This document shows positions 16,665-25,559 of a stretch of 32,393 nt of DNA, piece after piece. The notes under the pieces were generated by a model. The model did not search any database. It was given only the letters and a program-made list of their open reading frames with translations, and was not told the origin of the DNA. Both the position numbers and the translations under genes were made by a program. Positions within the stretch are counted from its first letter, which is position 1, and each line of letters opens with the position of its first letter. This DNA comes from an uncultured Lachnospiraceae bacterium (GTDB lineage: Bacteria; Bacillota; Clostridia; Lachnospirales; Lachnospiraceae), in assembly GCA_947652925.1 (NCBI GenBank), contig CANTEW010000029.1, positions 1 to 32,393 of the forward strand. Direction: 5' to 3'.

Positions 16665-17699
16665 TCATCTGCCCCCTATCTTTTCATAAGTCAGAGGTTC
16701 CCCATAAGATATCTCTTCTTTGGCTATCCTGCCCAATATATCTCCATATTCTCTCGGGGGCAGGCCATATCCAGGCCGGATCACCCGAATATTCTCACTG
16801 GTGAACCTCTCACCCTTTTCTATATCCTTCACCGCAAAGATCGAGCGTCTGAATACAAGGCTCCCTTTTTCTTGTTCTGAGGGTCCATACCTCACCACCC
16901 CCATAGCCTTTTCAGCTGCACGTATATCAGTGACCATCTGCCTGAACTCCTCCGGTTCCATTGAGAAGGAGGCATCCGGATTCTCGATCTCCCTGCTCAG
17001 GCAAAAATGTTTCTCGATCACCCGGGCACCCAGGGCCACCGCTGTAATGGCTGCCACTGACCCTAAGGAATGGTCAGACAACCCTACGGGGACACCAAAA
17101 TGATGTTCCATATCCTTTATAGTCACAAGATCCATCTCGTCTGAGACAGCTGGGTATGCGCTGGCACAGCGTAACAGGACGATCTGGTTATTCCCTTGTT
17201 CCCTTATAGCATCTACTGCTCCCTGTATCTCCTCAAGAGTCCCCATCCCTGTTGATAAGATGACCGGTCTCTTTTTCGAGGCTACATATCTGATCAGTGG
17301 GATATCCACCAGTTCGAATGAAGCGATCTTGTAAAAGTCCAACCCCATATCTTCCAGGAAATCCACAGATGTACGGTCAAAAGCGGTAGAAAGGAAATCC
17401 AGGCCTATCTTTTCAGCTTCTTCCTTCAACTCTGGCTGCCATTCCCATGGGGTGTACGCTTTCTGATATAACCGGTATAGATTCTCCCTATCCCATGTAC
17501 CCCCATCTATCTGGAAATACTCATTATCACAATCGATCGTCAGAGTGTCAGCAGTATAAGTCTGGATCTTGATGCAGTCGGCTCCAGCCTCTTTAGCTGC
17601 ATGTATGATTTCTTTTGCCCGCTCCATGCTCCCTGCATGGTTTGCTGACATCTCTGCAATGATATATACTCTATCTCTTAAACGTTTGATCAGATCCAT
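16665..17699 (-). CDS. pseI: PseI: pseudaminic acid synthase (NeuB family with C-terminal SAF domain)
   Basis: About 344 residues. The N-terminal NeuB barrel starts VYIIAEMSANHAGSMERA, with DCIKIQTYTADTLT, and has the PseI-type YQKAYTPWEWQPELKE rather than the NeuB/LegI form. FLSTAFDRTSVDFLEDMG, YKIASFELVDIPLI, GLSDHSLGSVAA and ALGARVIEKHFCL follow. The C-terminal SAF (antifreeze-like) domain spans about 285-344 (RRSIFAVKDIEKGE). The enzyme condenses 6-deoxy-AltdiNAc with phosphoenolpyruvate. Start chosen at ATG 17699 because GGAG lies nine bases upstream; an ATG at 17714 lacks a binding site. Confidence 0.9.
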   Translation of the reverse strand: MDLIKRLRDRVYIIAEMSANHAGSMERAKEIIHAAKEAGADCIKIQTYTADTLTIDCDNEYFQIDGGTWDRENLYRLYQKAYTPWEWQPELKEEAEKIGLDFLSTAFDRTSVDFLEDMGLDFYKIASFELVDIPLIRYVASKKRPVILSTGMGTLEEIQGAVDAIREQGNNQIVLLRCASAYPAVSDEMDLVTIKDMEHHFGVPVGLSDHSLGSVAAITAVALGARVIEKHFCLSREIENPDASFSMEPEEFRQMVTDIRAAEKAMGVVRYGPSEQEKGSLVFRRSIFAVKDIEKGERFTSENIRVIRPGYGLPPREYGDILGRIAKEEISYGEPLTYEKIGGR

Positions 17700-18166
17700 C
17701 CCACTATTCTCCATTGAAAAAATATTCTTTTATTTGCTTACTTTATTAAACTCAACCACTATCGGCTAAAGCAATCTAAAGTTGTCCCTGTTCAAAGTTA
17801 TTTCTTGTTTTTTTCGTTTTATCCTACTTCAAGGCTATCAAAAAATATTGCCTATGGTACTTTGTTACCTAAATTAGATAATATTTAATAACAGTTGTAC
17901 CACAGTATGTCTGTCCATCTCTCATTGATTTTATATAGCTTTCACTCCAAACTTATTACCCCAACCTATAATCCGATCCAAAGTTAAAGCTATGGTGTTG
18001 ACCTAAAGGTTTCGCCTTAGGGCAAGGGTTTTATCCCCCCCTTTATACAAAAAATAAAATGAAAACACTATATAAAAGACCATCATCCTCAATATGTCAA
18101 TCCTTTTTAGATTTATAGCCATCCACAATCTTTCATTCTATATTCTTTTGTATTATCTTTTACCTT
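17700..18166. other. Long non-coding gap splitting the Pse genes
   Basis: No gene is visible. The stretch is AT-rich between GC-richer Pse genes on its left and AT-rich ones on its right. It holds an imperfect hairpin (CCTAAAGG 18002-18009, CCTTAGG 18015-18021) and a seven-C run (about 18035-18041). A weak minus-strand promoter (TTGACA, 18100-18095) could drive PseI and the genes after it. Protein-like fragments appear on the minus strand in broken frames, so this may be where a gene or insertion element was lost. Confidence 0.4.
18072..18100 (-). promoter_or_regulatory. Candidate promoter for the pseI-side operon
   Basis: TTGACA (18100-18095) is a perfect -35 box; after 17 bases comes TTTTAT (18077-18072), a 4-of-6 match to a -10 box. 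It lies about 370 bases before the PseI start, in the longest gap of the transcription unit. The -10 box is weak, so this is tentative. Confidence 0.3.
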
Positions 18167-18862
18167 TTAGTTTATCCACCCTTTTATCACCCTATATTTC
18201 ATTTCTGCTATCTCCCAATCTTCCAGATTATCGATATCTTGTACTTCTAGATCACTCATGATCATAGGGAGGGCTTTTTTACCTATGATCGTTCCTGTTT
18301 TTAAAAAAGAGTTTATGTTAAATACATAGAACTGTCCACTATCATGGTAGACAGGACGTAAATCTTGTGAACGTACATTTAAATTTTCTGGAAACTGAAA
18401 TTTTGCGACCCCATTCTGTATAATGATTGCCCTTTGTGGCGGAAAAGAATAAGCAACTATGGGAAATACTGTATCTACATCATGTTCCTCTATCATTGTC
18501 ATAGCTTTATCTAATTTTTCTGCAGTTATAAATGGGGCTGTCGGATAAATACAACAACCATAATCAAATTTAATGTTATCTTTAATATAAATATCTAATA
18601 CCTCTTTTATCACATCTGACGTAGTTGCATGATCATTAGAATTCTCTTCCGAACGAAAGAAAGGGACATTCGCACCCGCTCTTAAAGAAATTTCGGCAAT
18701 CTCTTTATCGTCTGTAGATACCATAACTTCGTCAAAAACAGAACTTTCTAATGCTGCTTCTATTGAATAAAGAATAATTGGTTTACCACAAAAATTTTTT
18801 ATATTTTTCTTTGGGATGCGTTTGCTCCCTCCTCTAGCAGTTATGATAGCTATATTTTTCAT
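18167..18862 (-). CDS. pseF: PseF: CMP-pseudaminic acid synthetase (cytidylyltransferase)
   Basis: About 231 residues, the usual PseF length. The start MKNIAIITARGGSKRIPKKN holds the CTP-binding loop, KPIILYSIEAALES and VMVSTDDKEIAEI follow, and CCIYPTAPFITAEKL is the conserved YPTAP segment. HDSGQFYVFNI and LEVQDIDNLEDWEIAEMKY close the protein, as in PseF. It activates pseudaminic acid with CTP to CMP-Pse for the transferase. ATG at 18862, or the one at 18868, fits the family start and a GAAAG upstream; the open frame reaches further up but without a binding site. It is separated from PseI by 467 bases. Confidence 0.87.
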   Translation of the reverse strand: MKNIAIITARGGSKRIPKKNIKNFCGKPIILYSIEAALESSVFDEVMVSTDDKEIAEISLRAGANVPFFRSEENSNDHATTSDVIKEVLDIYIKDNIKFDYGCCIYPTAPFITAEKLDKAMTMIEEHDVDTVFPIVAYSFPPQRAIIIQNGVAKFQFPENLNVRSQDLRPVYHDSGQFYVFNINSFLKTGTIIGKKALPMIMSDLEVQDIDNLEDWEIAEMKYRVIKGWIN

Positions 18863-18911
18863 GATCATTATCGTACTTTCTTTTGTCTTATTTTGAAATA
18901 CCATATTAATA

Positions 18912-19073
18912 TCATCCTCTATTTCGAAGATTTTCAATTTGGATAATATCTATCCCAAGTGGACTGATAAGCAGATATTTCATTTCTTCAGGAGAGTATA
19001 TAGAAATGCCTATCTTGTTTATTTTTTCTTTACTTTTATCATATGATCTATCTATGACATAAAAGCATTTTTA
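18912..19073 (-). pseudogene. C-terminal remnant of an unknown gene
   Basis: On the minus strand, 53 codons read open without an upstream start codon (CFYVIDRSYDKSKEKINKIG, then ISIYSPEEMKYLLISPLGID) and stop at 18914-18912. The amino acid mix is protein-like, and the frame begins at the end of a perfect inverted repeat, as if the rest of the gene was lost there. I do not recognise the family. A nonulosonic acid transferase would be expected in such a position, but nothing in the piece shows that. Confidence 0.35.
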
Positions 19074-19091
19074 CATTATAAAATGTAAAAA
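19068..19091. repeat. Perfect 10-bp inverted repeat (TTTTTACATT)
   Basis: TTTTTACATT (19068-19077) and AATGTAAAAA (19082-19091) pair perfectly around ATAA. The stem is AT-rich with T/A runs on both strands, so it could work as a weak two-way terminator or be an operator. It sits between the GT2 gene at 19506 and PseF. Confidence 0.4.
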
Positions 19092-19505
19092 AGTGAGAAC
19101 AATACAAGTCAATTTAACCAACAAAGGATCGTTTACATGAATATTCAAATCTTTTTGTCAAGGAGAACTCGTCTAGATCAACTGAATATTTTGCGCAAAT
19201 TCAAAACCTATATCCAATCTCCCCTTGAAATTTTCCAAATAACTATTACTATTTCTGGATTTCATATGCAGACATCGTAAACCAGTTGAGTTATATAACA
19301 ATTATATCACCTATTTTGCTATTTTCCGCATTGTCGTCAATCGATGTAGACACCGATACGCATCACTTCTCCGTCTTGATAAAAGACTAAATATCCGACA
19401 CATTTTATTATAAAAGGCAACTTGTTAATTCACTAGCTTTTGTTTATTTAATAACTCTTTAGGATACTTTGTCTTTCTCTATTGCAATTATGTTCAGATT
19501 ATTCT
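19092..19505. other. Non-coding stretch between GT2 and PseF
   Basis: No intact frame or family match is visible. On the minus strand a TTGACA at 19162-19157 with TGTAAA 18 bases on could be a weak promoter for PseF. Short frames such as YQDGEVMRIGVYID (about 19380) read like decayed protein, but no family can be named. Confidence 0.35.
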
Positions 19506-20582
19506 TCATGTTTGCATGATTTTTCTAATGGATATATTTTTTAAGTGTTTCTTAATGATATGGCACATTGCATATTTTTTTGGAAATCTAGCTACTATTT
19601 TATGTTTACGTTTTATATCGTTGGATGTTAATTCCTGATAATATCTATTTTTTTTCCATTGCGGGAATATTGATTTTAAATCTTCCATAAGAGACACCAT
19701 TGTTTTAACAGGTGTTATATCAAAAGTATCTAAAAATAAAAAATAACTATTAAAAGCAAATCTAAATGTAAACATGTATTCCCATGCAGTATGATATCTT
19801 TTGAAAAGCTTTTTTTTCTGTACATCTTCTAGTAACCTTTTTTCTATTGCTACCCGGTCTAAATGATAGGTCTTATCCTGACTATGAGTCGTAGAATTTG
19901 GATTGTATCTATAATAATACATTATATTGGGAATAAACGTTACTTTTGTAATATAACATTTGATTAAACTTCCCCAATAATTATCTTCATACTTTAAATC
20001 TTCTGGAAAAAAAATTTGATTTTCAATTATGATATCTTTTTTCCATAATCCACAAACAATCCCTCCTATTGGATAGCTCATCAGATCCATGCGCCCTTTA
20101 TCATCTAACTCTAAAGAATCCAATGCAAGGATTTTTTCATTCCATTGGATCAATGGTATACCTCCCCCCCTCATTTTTCCGGAAGATTCAAAGTCTTCAG
20201 GTATGGAAGTGTATTGTATAAAGGCTACATCTGCATCTGCTGTAGTTATTTTTTTATATAATACTTCAAACATATTTGGATCTACAAAATCATCGCTATC
20301 AACGAATCCAATGTATTTTCCATTTGCAGCCTTGATCCCAAGGTTTCTTGCTCCCCCTTGGCATAAATTTTTTTCTGAGTTAATGATCTTCATCTTACCT
20401 GGATTTTTTTTAGCGTTCTTTTGCAAGATCTCTAATGAATAATCTGGTGATGCATCGTTTACAAATATCAATTCAATATCTTTTAACGATTGCTCCAAAA
20501 GGCTATTTATACATGTTTGTAAATATTTCTCCACATTATAGACAGGGATCACAATACTCACCTTTGGTGTATTTTCTGACAT
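19506..20582 (-). CDS. GT2-family glycosyltransferase (358 aa)
   Basis: A GT-A enzyme with all the family 2 marks: KVSIVIPVYNVEKYLQTCI at the start, ELIFVNDASPDYS with the nucleotide-binding aspartate, GGARNLGIKAANGKYIGFVD then SDDFVDPNMFEVLY (DXD-type metal site). The C-terminal half includes EDNYWGSL, with an ED pair where many GT2 enzymes carry the catalytic base, and YYYRYNPNSTTHS. It lies ten bases after PseC, so it belongs to the same unit; ATG at 20582 is seven bases after GAGGAG. It probably adds one sugar of the repeat or glycan in the cytoplasm; donor and acceptor are unknown. Confidence 0.85.
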   Translation of the reverse strand: MSENTPKVSIVIPVYNVEKYLQTCINSLLEQSLKDIELIFVNDASPDYSLEILQKNAKKNPGKMKIINSEKNLCQGGARNLGIKAANGKYIGFVDSDDFVDPNMFEVLYKKITTADADVAFIQYTSIPEDFESSGKMRGGGIPLIQWNEKILALDSLELDDKGRMDLMSYPIGGIVCGLWKKDIIIENQIFFPEDLKYEDNYWGSLIKCYITKVTFIPNIMYYYRYNPNSTTHSQDKTYHLDRVAIEKRLLEDVQKKKLFKRYHTAWEYMFTFRFAFNSYFLFLDTFDITPVKTMVSLMEDLKSIFPQWKKNRYYQELTSNDIKRKHKIVARFPKKYAMCHIIKKHLKNISIRKIMQT

Positions 20583-20592
20583 AAATAGCTCC

Positions 20593-21789
20593 TCATTTCC
20601 GATAATTTTCAGTAACTTTTATTACAGCATGGATCACATCTTCAACATCCTGATCATCCATTTTAGGATATAAAGGGATACTCATGATGTTTTGATATAT
20701 TTCCTCTGCTTTTGGACATAACCCTTTTATATATCCGAGTCTCTGATAATATGGAAACCAATATACGGGTATATAATGGACCTGACACTGTATATTTTCA
20801 GCTGCCATAGCATTAAAAAATCCCTCTCGTGTACAGTTCAGTCTCTCCTGAACAAGACGTATGATATATAGATGGTGGCATGTATCAGATTCTGGGATCT
20901 CCTGTTGGAGAATGATCTCTGGTAATCCCATAAAAGCTTCATCATAAGCTTTAACAATAATTTTACGCCGTTCAATAAATCGATCGATCTTATTCATTTG
21001 ACTAGTGATCAATGCCGCCTGAAAATCTGTGATACGATAATTATACCCCAAAGAAATTTCTTCATAATACCAAGGTTCTTTTTGTGATACATCTGACATC
21101 ATTGATCTATCGCGTGTTATACCATGTGTGTGTGCCAATATTAATTTTTGATACAGTCCTTTTTTATTAGTGAGGACAGCACCACCTTCACCACCGGTGA
21201 TTGTTTTCACAGGATGAAAACTAAAACACGTCATATCTGCAAGTGATCCAACACATCTTCCATTATATTTTGTACCGATCGCATGAGCCGCATCTTCAAT
21301 AAAAATCAGGCCATATTCATTACATATATCTCGTATTTCTTTATTTCTGATCGACTGACCTGTAAAATCTACTGCAATGACAGCTTTTGTTTTTTCAGTC
21401 ACATGCGCACGGATACTATCTGGATCGATATTATATGTATCTGGATCGATATCAGCAAATACAGGGCGGGCTCCACAATATAACACACAATTTGCACTAG
21501 CCGCAAAAGTGATCGGGGTTGTGATCACCTCATCACCATATCCTATATCGGCTGCTATACATGCACAGTGTAATGCAGCTGTTCCATTGGATACAGCAAC
21601 TGCATATTTTGCCCCTGTATATATCTCCAGAGTGTGTTCTAACTCTTTTATCTTTGGACCACATGTAAGGTGATCACTGCGTAGCACTTGACTGACTGCT
21701 TCGATATCATCTTCTTCTATACATTGATGCCCATAAAAGATTTTTTTTTCACGAACAGGGTTGCCCCCATGGATCGCTAATTTTTCCAT
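20593..21789 (-). CDS. pseC: PseC: UDP-4-amino-4,6-dideoxy-N-acetyl-L-altrosamine transaminase
   Basis: A 398-residue DegT/DnrJ aminotransferase. LAIHGGNPVREKKIFYG and SDHLTCGPKIKELEHTLEIY are typical of PseC. SNGTAALHCACIAADIG binds the PLP phosphate, FIEDAAHAIGTKY gives the PLP aspartate, and SFHPVKTITGGEGGAV carries the Schiff-base lysine (K195). It transaminates the PseB product at C4. It follows PseB by 19 bases, with GGGGGC before its ATG. Its PLP-lysine motif HPVKTITGGEGG separates it from the 3-aminotransferase at 11433-12551. Confidence 0.92.
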   Translation of the reverse strand: MEKLAIHGGNPVREKKIFYGHQCIEEDDIEAVSQVLRSDHLTCGPKIKELEHTLEIYTGAKYAVAVSNGTAALHCACIAADIGYGDEVITTPITFAASANCVLYCGARPVFADIDPDTYNIDPDSIRAHVTEKTKAVIAVDFTGQSIRNKEIRDICNEYGLIFIEDAAHAIGTKYNGRCVGSLADMTCFSFHPVKTITGGEGGAVLTNKKGLYQKLILAHTHGITRDRSMMSDVSQKEPWYYEEISLGYNYRITDFQAALITSQMNKIDRFIERRKIIVKAYDEAFMGLPEIILQQEIPESDTCHHLYIIRLVQERLNCTREGFFNAMAAENIQCQVHYIPVYWFPYYQRLGYIKGLCPKAEEIYQNIMSIPLYPKMDDQDVEDVIHAVIKVTENYRK

Positions 21790-21808
21790 TCTGTAGCCCC
21801 CATAATGA

Positions 21809-22804
21809 TCAATGTCTATCCAATGTTTCTTTTAAGAGAGCTTGGATATCTTTGATACTTAACCATTCCACATTAGTCCCTGAACTATATTCAAACTCCG
21901 GAGTGACCAGCTCTCCGCCTGGGATGATATCTTTCTGTCCCCACCAATTATAATTTGGATATATAATATAATGTTTTTTATATTCAAATGTACGCATAGA
22001 ATCTTCCCTAGTCACCATGATCTCATGTAACTTTTCACCTTCCCTGATCCCTACCTCCGGCATATCGCACCCCGGTAGCATTGCTTGTGCAAGATCGGTA
22101 ATCTTAAATGAAGGGATCTTTGATATAAAAGTCTCACCACCCCTTGCTTCTTTTAGTGCTTTTATCACCAACTCTACCCCCTGTTCGAGACTGATCCAAA
22201 AACGAGTCATACGGAAATCAGTAATTGGTAGTTTTGTCCCTCCATTATTAATGATGTCTCTAAAAAAGGGGATCACAGATCCACGACTCCCTGCAACATT
22301 ACCATATCTAACAACGGCAAATCGCGTACCGTCACCTCCAGAATATGCGTTAGCCGCTATGAACAATTTATCAGATACTAATTTTGTGCCTCCATAAAGA
22401 TTTATTGGATTTACTGCTTTATCTGTGGATAAAGCGACAACCTTTTTGACTCCTGCCTCTAAAGCCGCAGTGATGACGTTCATTGCGCCGTTTACATTCG
22501 TTTTGATCGCTTCGTTTGGATTATATTCACAAGCCGGGACTTGTTTTAAAGCTGCAGCATGTATCACATAATCGACACCCTTCATAGCCATTTTAAGTCG
22601 TGCTTCATCCCGTACGTCACCAATAAAATATCTCAATGTATCACGATACTTTTTATATTCATTCTCCATAATAAATTGTTTATATTCATCTCTAGAATAT
22701 ATTATTATTTTCTTTGGATTGTAATGGGCAAATATGTAATCAATAAATTGATGGCCAAATGAACCTGTACCTCCTGTTAATAAAATCGTTTTATCGTTTA
22801 GCAT
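21809..22804 (-). CDS. pseB: PseB: UDP-N-acetylglucosamine 4,6-dehydratase (inverting)
   Basis: A 331-residue extended SDR. TILLTGGTGSFGHQF is the NADP-binding loop, IYSRDEYKQ and YFIGDVRDEARL follow, HAAALKQVPACEYNP is a hallmark of PseB/FlaA1, STDKAVNPINLYGGTK holds the catalytic Asp/Lys and Y137-K141, and RFWISLEQGVELV closes the active site. It makes the 4-keto-6-deoxy sugar, with C5 inversion, that PseC transaminates. Both are first steps to pseudaminic acid. ATG at 22804, with GAGGGAT six bases upstream, 49 bases after the ABC transporter gene. Confidence 0.93.
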   Translation of the reverse strand: MLNDKTILLTGGTGSFGHQFIDYIFAHYNPKKIIIYSRDEYKQFIMENEYKKYRDTLRYFIGDVRDEARLKMAMKGVDYVIHAAALKQVPACEYNPNEAIKTNVNGAMNVITAALEAGVKKVVALSTDKAVNPINLYGGTKLVSDKLFIAANAYSGGDGTRFAVVRYGNVAGSRGSVIPFFRDIINNGGTKLPITDFRMTRFWISLEQGVELVIKALKEARGGETFISKIPSFKITDLAQAMLPGCDMPEVGIREGEKLHEIMVTREDSMRTFEYKKHYIIYPNYNWWGQKDIIPGGELVTPEFEYSSGTNVEWLSIKDIQALLKETLDRH

Positions 22805-22853
22805 ATATTATCCCTCGCTTAGATCACATGGTTTTTATTTATAAAATAGTTAT

Positions 22854-24593
22854 TTAAATCTCAGAAATTTTAGTTTTCACAACTTTATGATCAGCAACTT
22901 TATATACAATGTCGCAGTTTTTGACTGTAGATAATCTATGTGCAATGATCAACATTGTTTTCTTTCCATTGAAACTTTCGATTGCTTCCATAACTGCAGA
23001 TTCTGTCTCTGTATCCAGAGCAGAAGTAGCCTCATCTAAAACGAGAACTTCTGGATTATTGTATAATACTCTCGCAATCCCTATCCGTTGTCGTTGTCCC
23101 CCTGATAATTTCATTCCACTCTCCCCGATATTTGTATCCAACCCATTTTCTAATGTTTCAACAAAATCTTTTAGTTGTGCTTCTTCTAAAGATTTCCATA
23201 CCTTTATATCGTCTATGGCTTCTTCAGATATTCCAAAAGCCACATTATTTCTTAAAGTATCATCCATAATGTAAATAGATTGAGGTATATATCCCAATTT
23301 CATATGCCAAGAATCTATCCCTGATTGGATGTCTTTCCCATCTACCAAGATCTTTCCTTCCTGTGGATCTAAAAGACCCAATATCAAATCTACTAAAGTC
23401 GTTTTTCCAGCCCCCGAGGATCCAATAAAGGCTACTGATGAATTTTTAGGTATCTTCAAATTGATTTTCTCTAAAATGATCTTATCCGATCCTGGATATG
23501 TAAATGTTAAATCTTTAACATTGATATCTTGACAAAAATCTAATTTTATCCCTTCTTCCAGATTCTTTTTTTCAATATATTCTTCAGTCTGTTTTAAATC
23601 AGAATATATCTTATCTACTGCTGTCCGATTAAACATGACTATATTCATATTACTTGTAATACGATTAAATGATGGGAGCATACGAAAAGCTGCTATAGCA
23701 AATACAGATAGTATTGGTATGATATTATCCAATTCAACACCATATAATAAACGGATGGTTACTACACACAATAATCCTGTAACACAAAACATTTCTAATA
23801 TAGGTCTGGGTAGTATGCCTAATAAAGAATATTTCCGTTGGCTTTCCGCATATAAATAATAAAATTTTTCATACTGTTTGCCAAAAAAAACTTCACTATT
23901 CATAACTTTTATTTCTTTAATACCACCCATAGCTTGTAACATCCATTTATTCATTTCTGTTTGATAATTACGTGATCTTAATCCCATTTCTTTCAATTTT
24001 GTGCGGAATGATCCCATAAATCCTGTGGCAAAAATGCCGAGCAAAATTGATACACCGATCGTTATCCAGACATCCATAAATAATAAAAATATAACCAAGA
24101 CAAAACACACAGATATTTCTGTAAATAATTGAAGGATTGCCAATACAACTTGAAAGAAAATAGATACATCTACATTTACATTTCTTAATAATTCTGAACT
24201 ATTATGTTCCACATGAAAAAGATAACTTTCCTTAAGATAAGAACGCAATAGTTTGGAAGAAATCCTACATTGATTACGATAAGTGAAGCGATATTGTACA
24301 TCATACATCAAGGCGATATATAAGTTTTTTACAATATATACTATGATCAAAAATATCCCTAAAATAATTATAAAATCATTTGCCGAGTCAAAGTTAAACA
24401 AGCCATAAAAAAAATCCAAATAGGGAGTTGTTTTGATTGAATCTGGATCCATTACGACATTAATAAATGGCAAGATTGCACTAACTCCAAGTAATTCAAA
24501 TAAGGCACCTATCACAATGATCATTCCCAGCTGGATGAGTCTGATTTTTTGTTTTCGATCAAATATATATCCAATTTTATGTATCAAATCCAT
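22854..24593 (-). CDS. PglK/MsbA-type ABC transporter, probable lipid-linked oligosaccharide flippase
   Basis: A 579-residue half-transporter with a fused ATPase. About six hydrophobic helices fill residues 20-320, with ELLGVSAILPFINVVMDP early on, as in PglK. The ATPase has Walker A GSSGAGKTTL (391-400), Q-loop YIPQSIYI, signature LSGGQRQR (496-503), Walker B VLVLDEAT and the switch His552. PglK-type enzymes flip undecaprenyl-linked oligosaccharides, used in protein glycosylation and in some surface polysaccharides. No wzx or wzy is in the window, so this may be the export route for the glycan. ATG at 24593 is seven bases after TAGGAGAT. Confidence 0.82.
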   Translation of the reverse strand: MDLIHKIGYIFDRKQKIRLIQLGMIIVIGALFELLGVSAILPFINVVMDPDSIKTTPYLDFFYGLFNFDSANDFIIILGIFLIIVYIVKNLYIALMYDVQYRFTYRNQCRISSKLLRSYLKESYLFHVEHNSSELLRNVNVDVSIFFQVVLAILQLFTEISVCFVLVIFLLFMDVWITIGVSILLGIFATGFMGSFRTKLKEMGLRSRNYQTEMNKWMLQAMGGIKEIKVMNSEVFFGKQYEKFYYLYAESQRKYSLLGILPRPILEMFCVTGLLCVVTIRLLYGVELDNIIPILSVFAIAAFRMLPSFNRITSNMNIVMFNRTAVDKIYSDLKQTEEYIEKKNLEEGIKLDFCQDINVKDLTFTYPGSDKIILEKINLKIPKNSSVAFIGSSGAGKTTLVDLILGLLDPQEGKILVDGKDIQSGIDSWHMKLGYIPQSIYIMDDTLRNNVAFGISEEAIDDIKVWKSLEEAQLKDFVETLENGLDTNIGESGMKLSGGQRQRIGIARVLYNNPEVLVLDEATSALDTETESAVMEAIESFNGKKTMLIIAHRLSTVKNCDIVYKVADHKVVKTKISEI

Positions 24594-24752
24594 TTTTCAA
24601 TCTCCTATATTTTAATCTGTAGATGACCTTATATTTGGACTATTAAATCGCTGCAAAAATCAAATGACAATACTGAAAATATCCAATATTCACAATGAGC
24701 GGAAATAATAATTCGTCGATATTGTATTTTTTCTAAATAAAAATATAACCTT

Positions 24753-25503
24753 TTAATTTTTTTTGAAACAAAACAACCTACAATCATAATTTCCCAATCG
24801 ATCTTCAATGTTATATATTTCATTTACTGCTATATTAAGTATATGATTTTTATGTATATATGAAAAAGAATATAATTTCATATCATCTAATGTAGATATA
24901 ATAGTACTTGGTCGGAATATACGATGTGCATTAAAACAAACAACATTTTCATATCCAACCGGAACAGATAAGTAAAAAGTCCCCCCCTTGATTTTTCTTT
25001 GTATCGATTTCAATGCTTTTTCCCATGCATTTGGATCTATATGGTCACCATATCGTCCTAACCCAAAATGTTCAATCGCATGTAAAGAGGAGATACTCTC
25101 TATACTTCCGTCTGTTATTTCACCAAGCATTGTAGCATCTGTATGTATAAAATCTAATCCAGGTATTTTGATCGATAAAGGTCTTATATCAAGCATTGTT
25201 ACCTTAGTTCCTGCACTCAATAATTGAGCTATAAATCCATCGATACAACTGCCAATATCATAATGCATGTTTATTTTTGCAATTTTCATTGATCATGTGT
25301 GAAAAATAGATATCTTGTAAAAAATAATGTTCATCTATAGATGCTGCCTCTTCACTATCATTATATATAGGAAAACAATATTTCTTTTTAATCTGGAAAA
25401 GATCACTGTCTTTACATAAAGCATTATAAGCTTTCATATCCTTTACAAACCTTTTATTATGTTTTGATTTAAGAGTATGATATAATTTCTTTACTTTATT
25501 CAC
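24753..25503 (-). pseudogene. DUF268-family protein, frameshifted
   Basis: Two overlapping frames form one DUF268 protein of about 250 residues. The first has NKVKKLYHTLKSKHNKRF and DEHYFLQDIYFSHMINEN. The second has YDIGSCIDGFIAQLL, LDIRPLSIKIPGLDFIHTDA, SSLHAIEHFGLGRYGDHIDP and LSVPVGYENVVCFNAHRIF, the core of the family with a methyltransferase-like fold. They cross at 25258-25289. Removing one A from the AAAAA run (T at 25274-25278 on the plus strand) joins them. GTG at 25503 lies seven bases after GGAGG; an ATG at 25518 has none. DUF268 genes are common in O-antigen and capsule loci, function unknown. Confidence 0.82.
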
Positions 25504-25559
25504 TATATCTACCTCCATTAAATATCTTATTTGTTTATGATCATATTTTTAAATATTCA

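Noticed and set aside
16665-22804. Legionaminic or sialic acid pathway instead of pseudaminic acid
   Set aside because: PseB, PseC and PseG types are present, and the synthase has the PseI-type YTPWEWQPEL segment. No NeuC-like hydrolase or LegB/LegC-type pair is seen.
24594-24752. Small gene or terminator between the DUF268 and ABC transporter genes
   Set aside because: Only AT-rich sequence without a convincing start, binding site or GC stem is visible.
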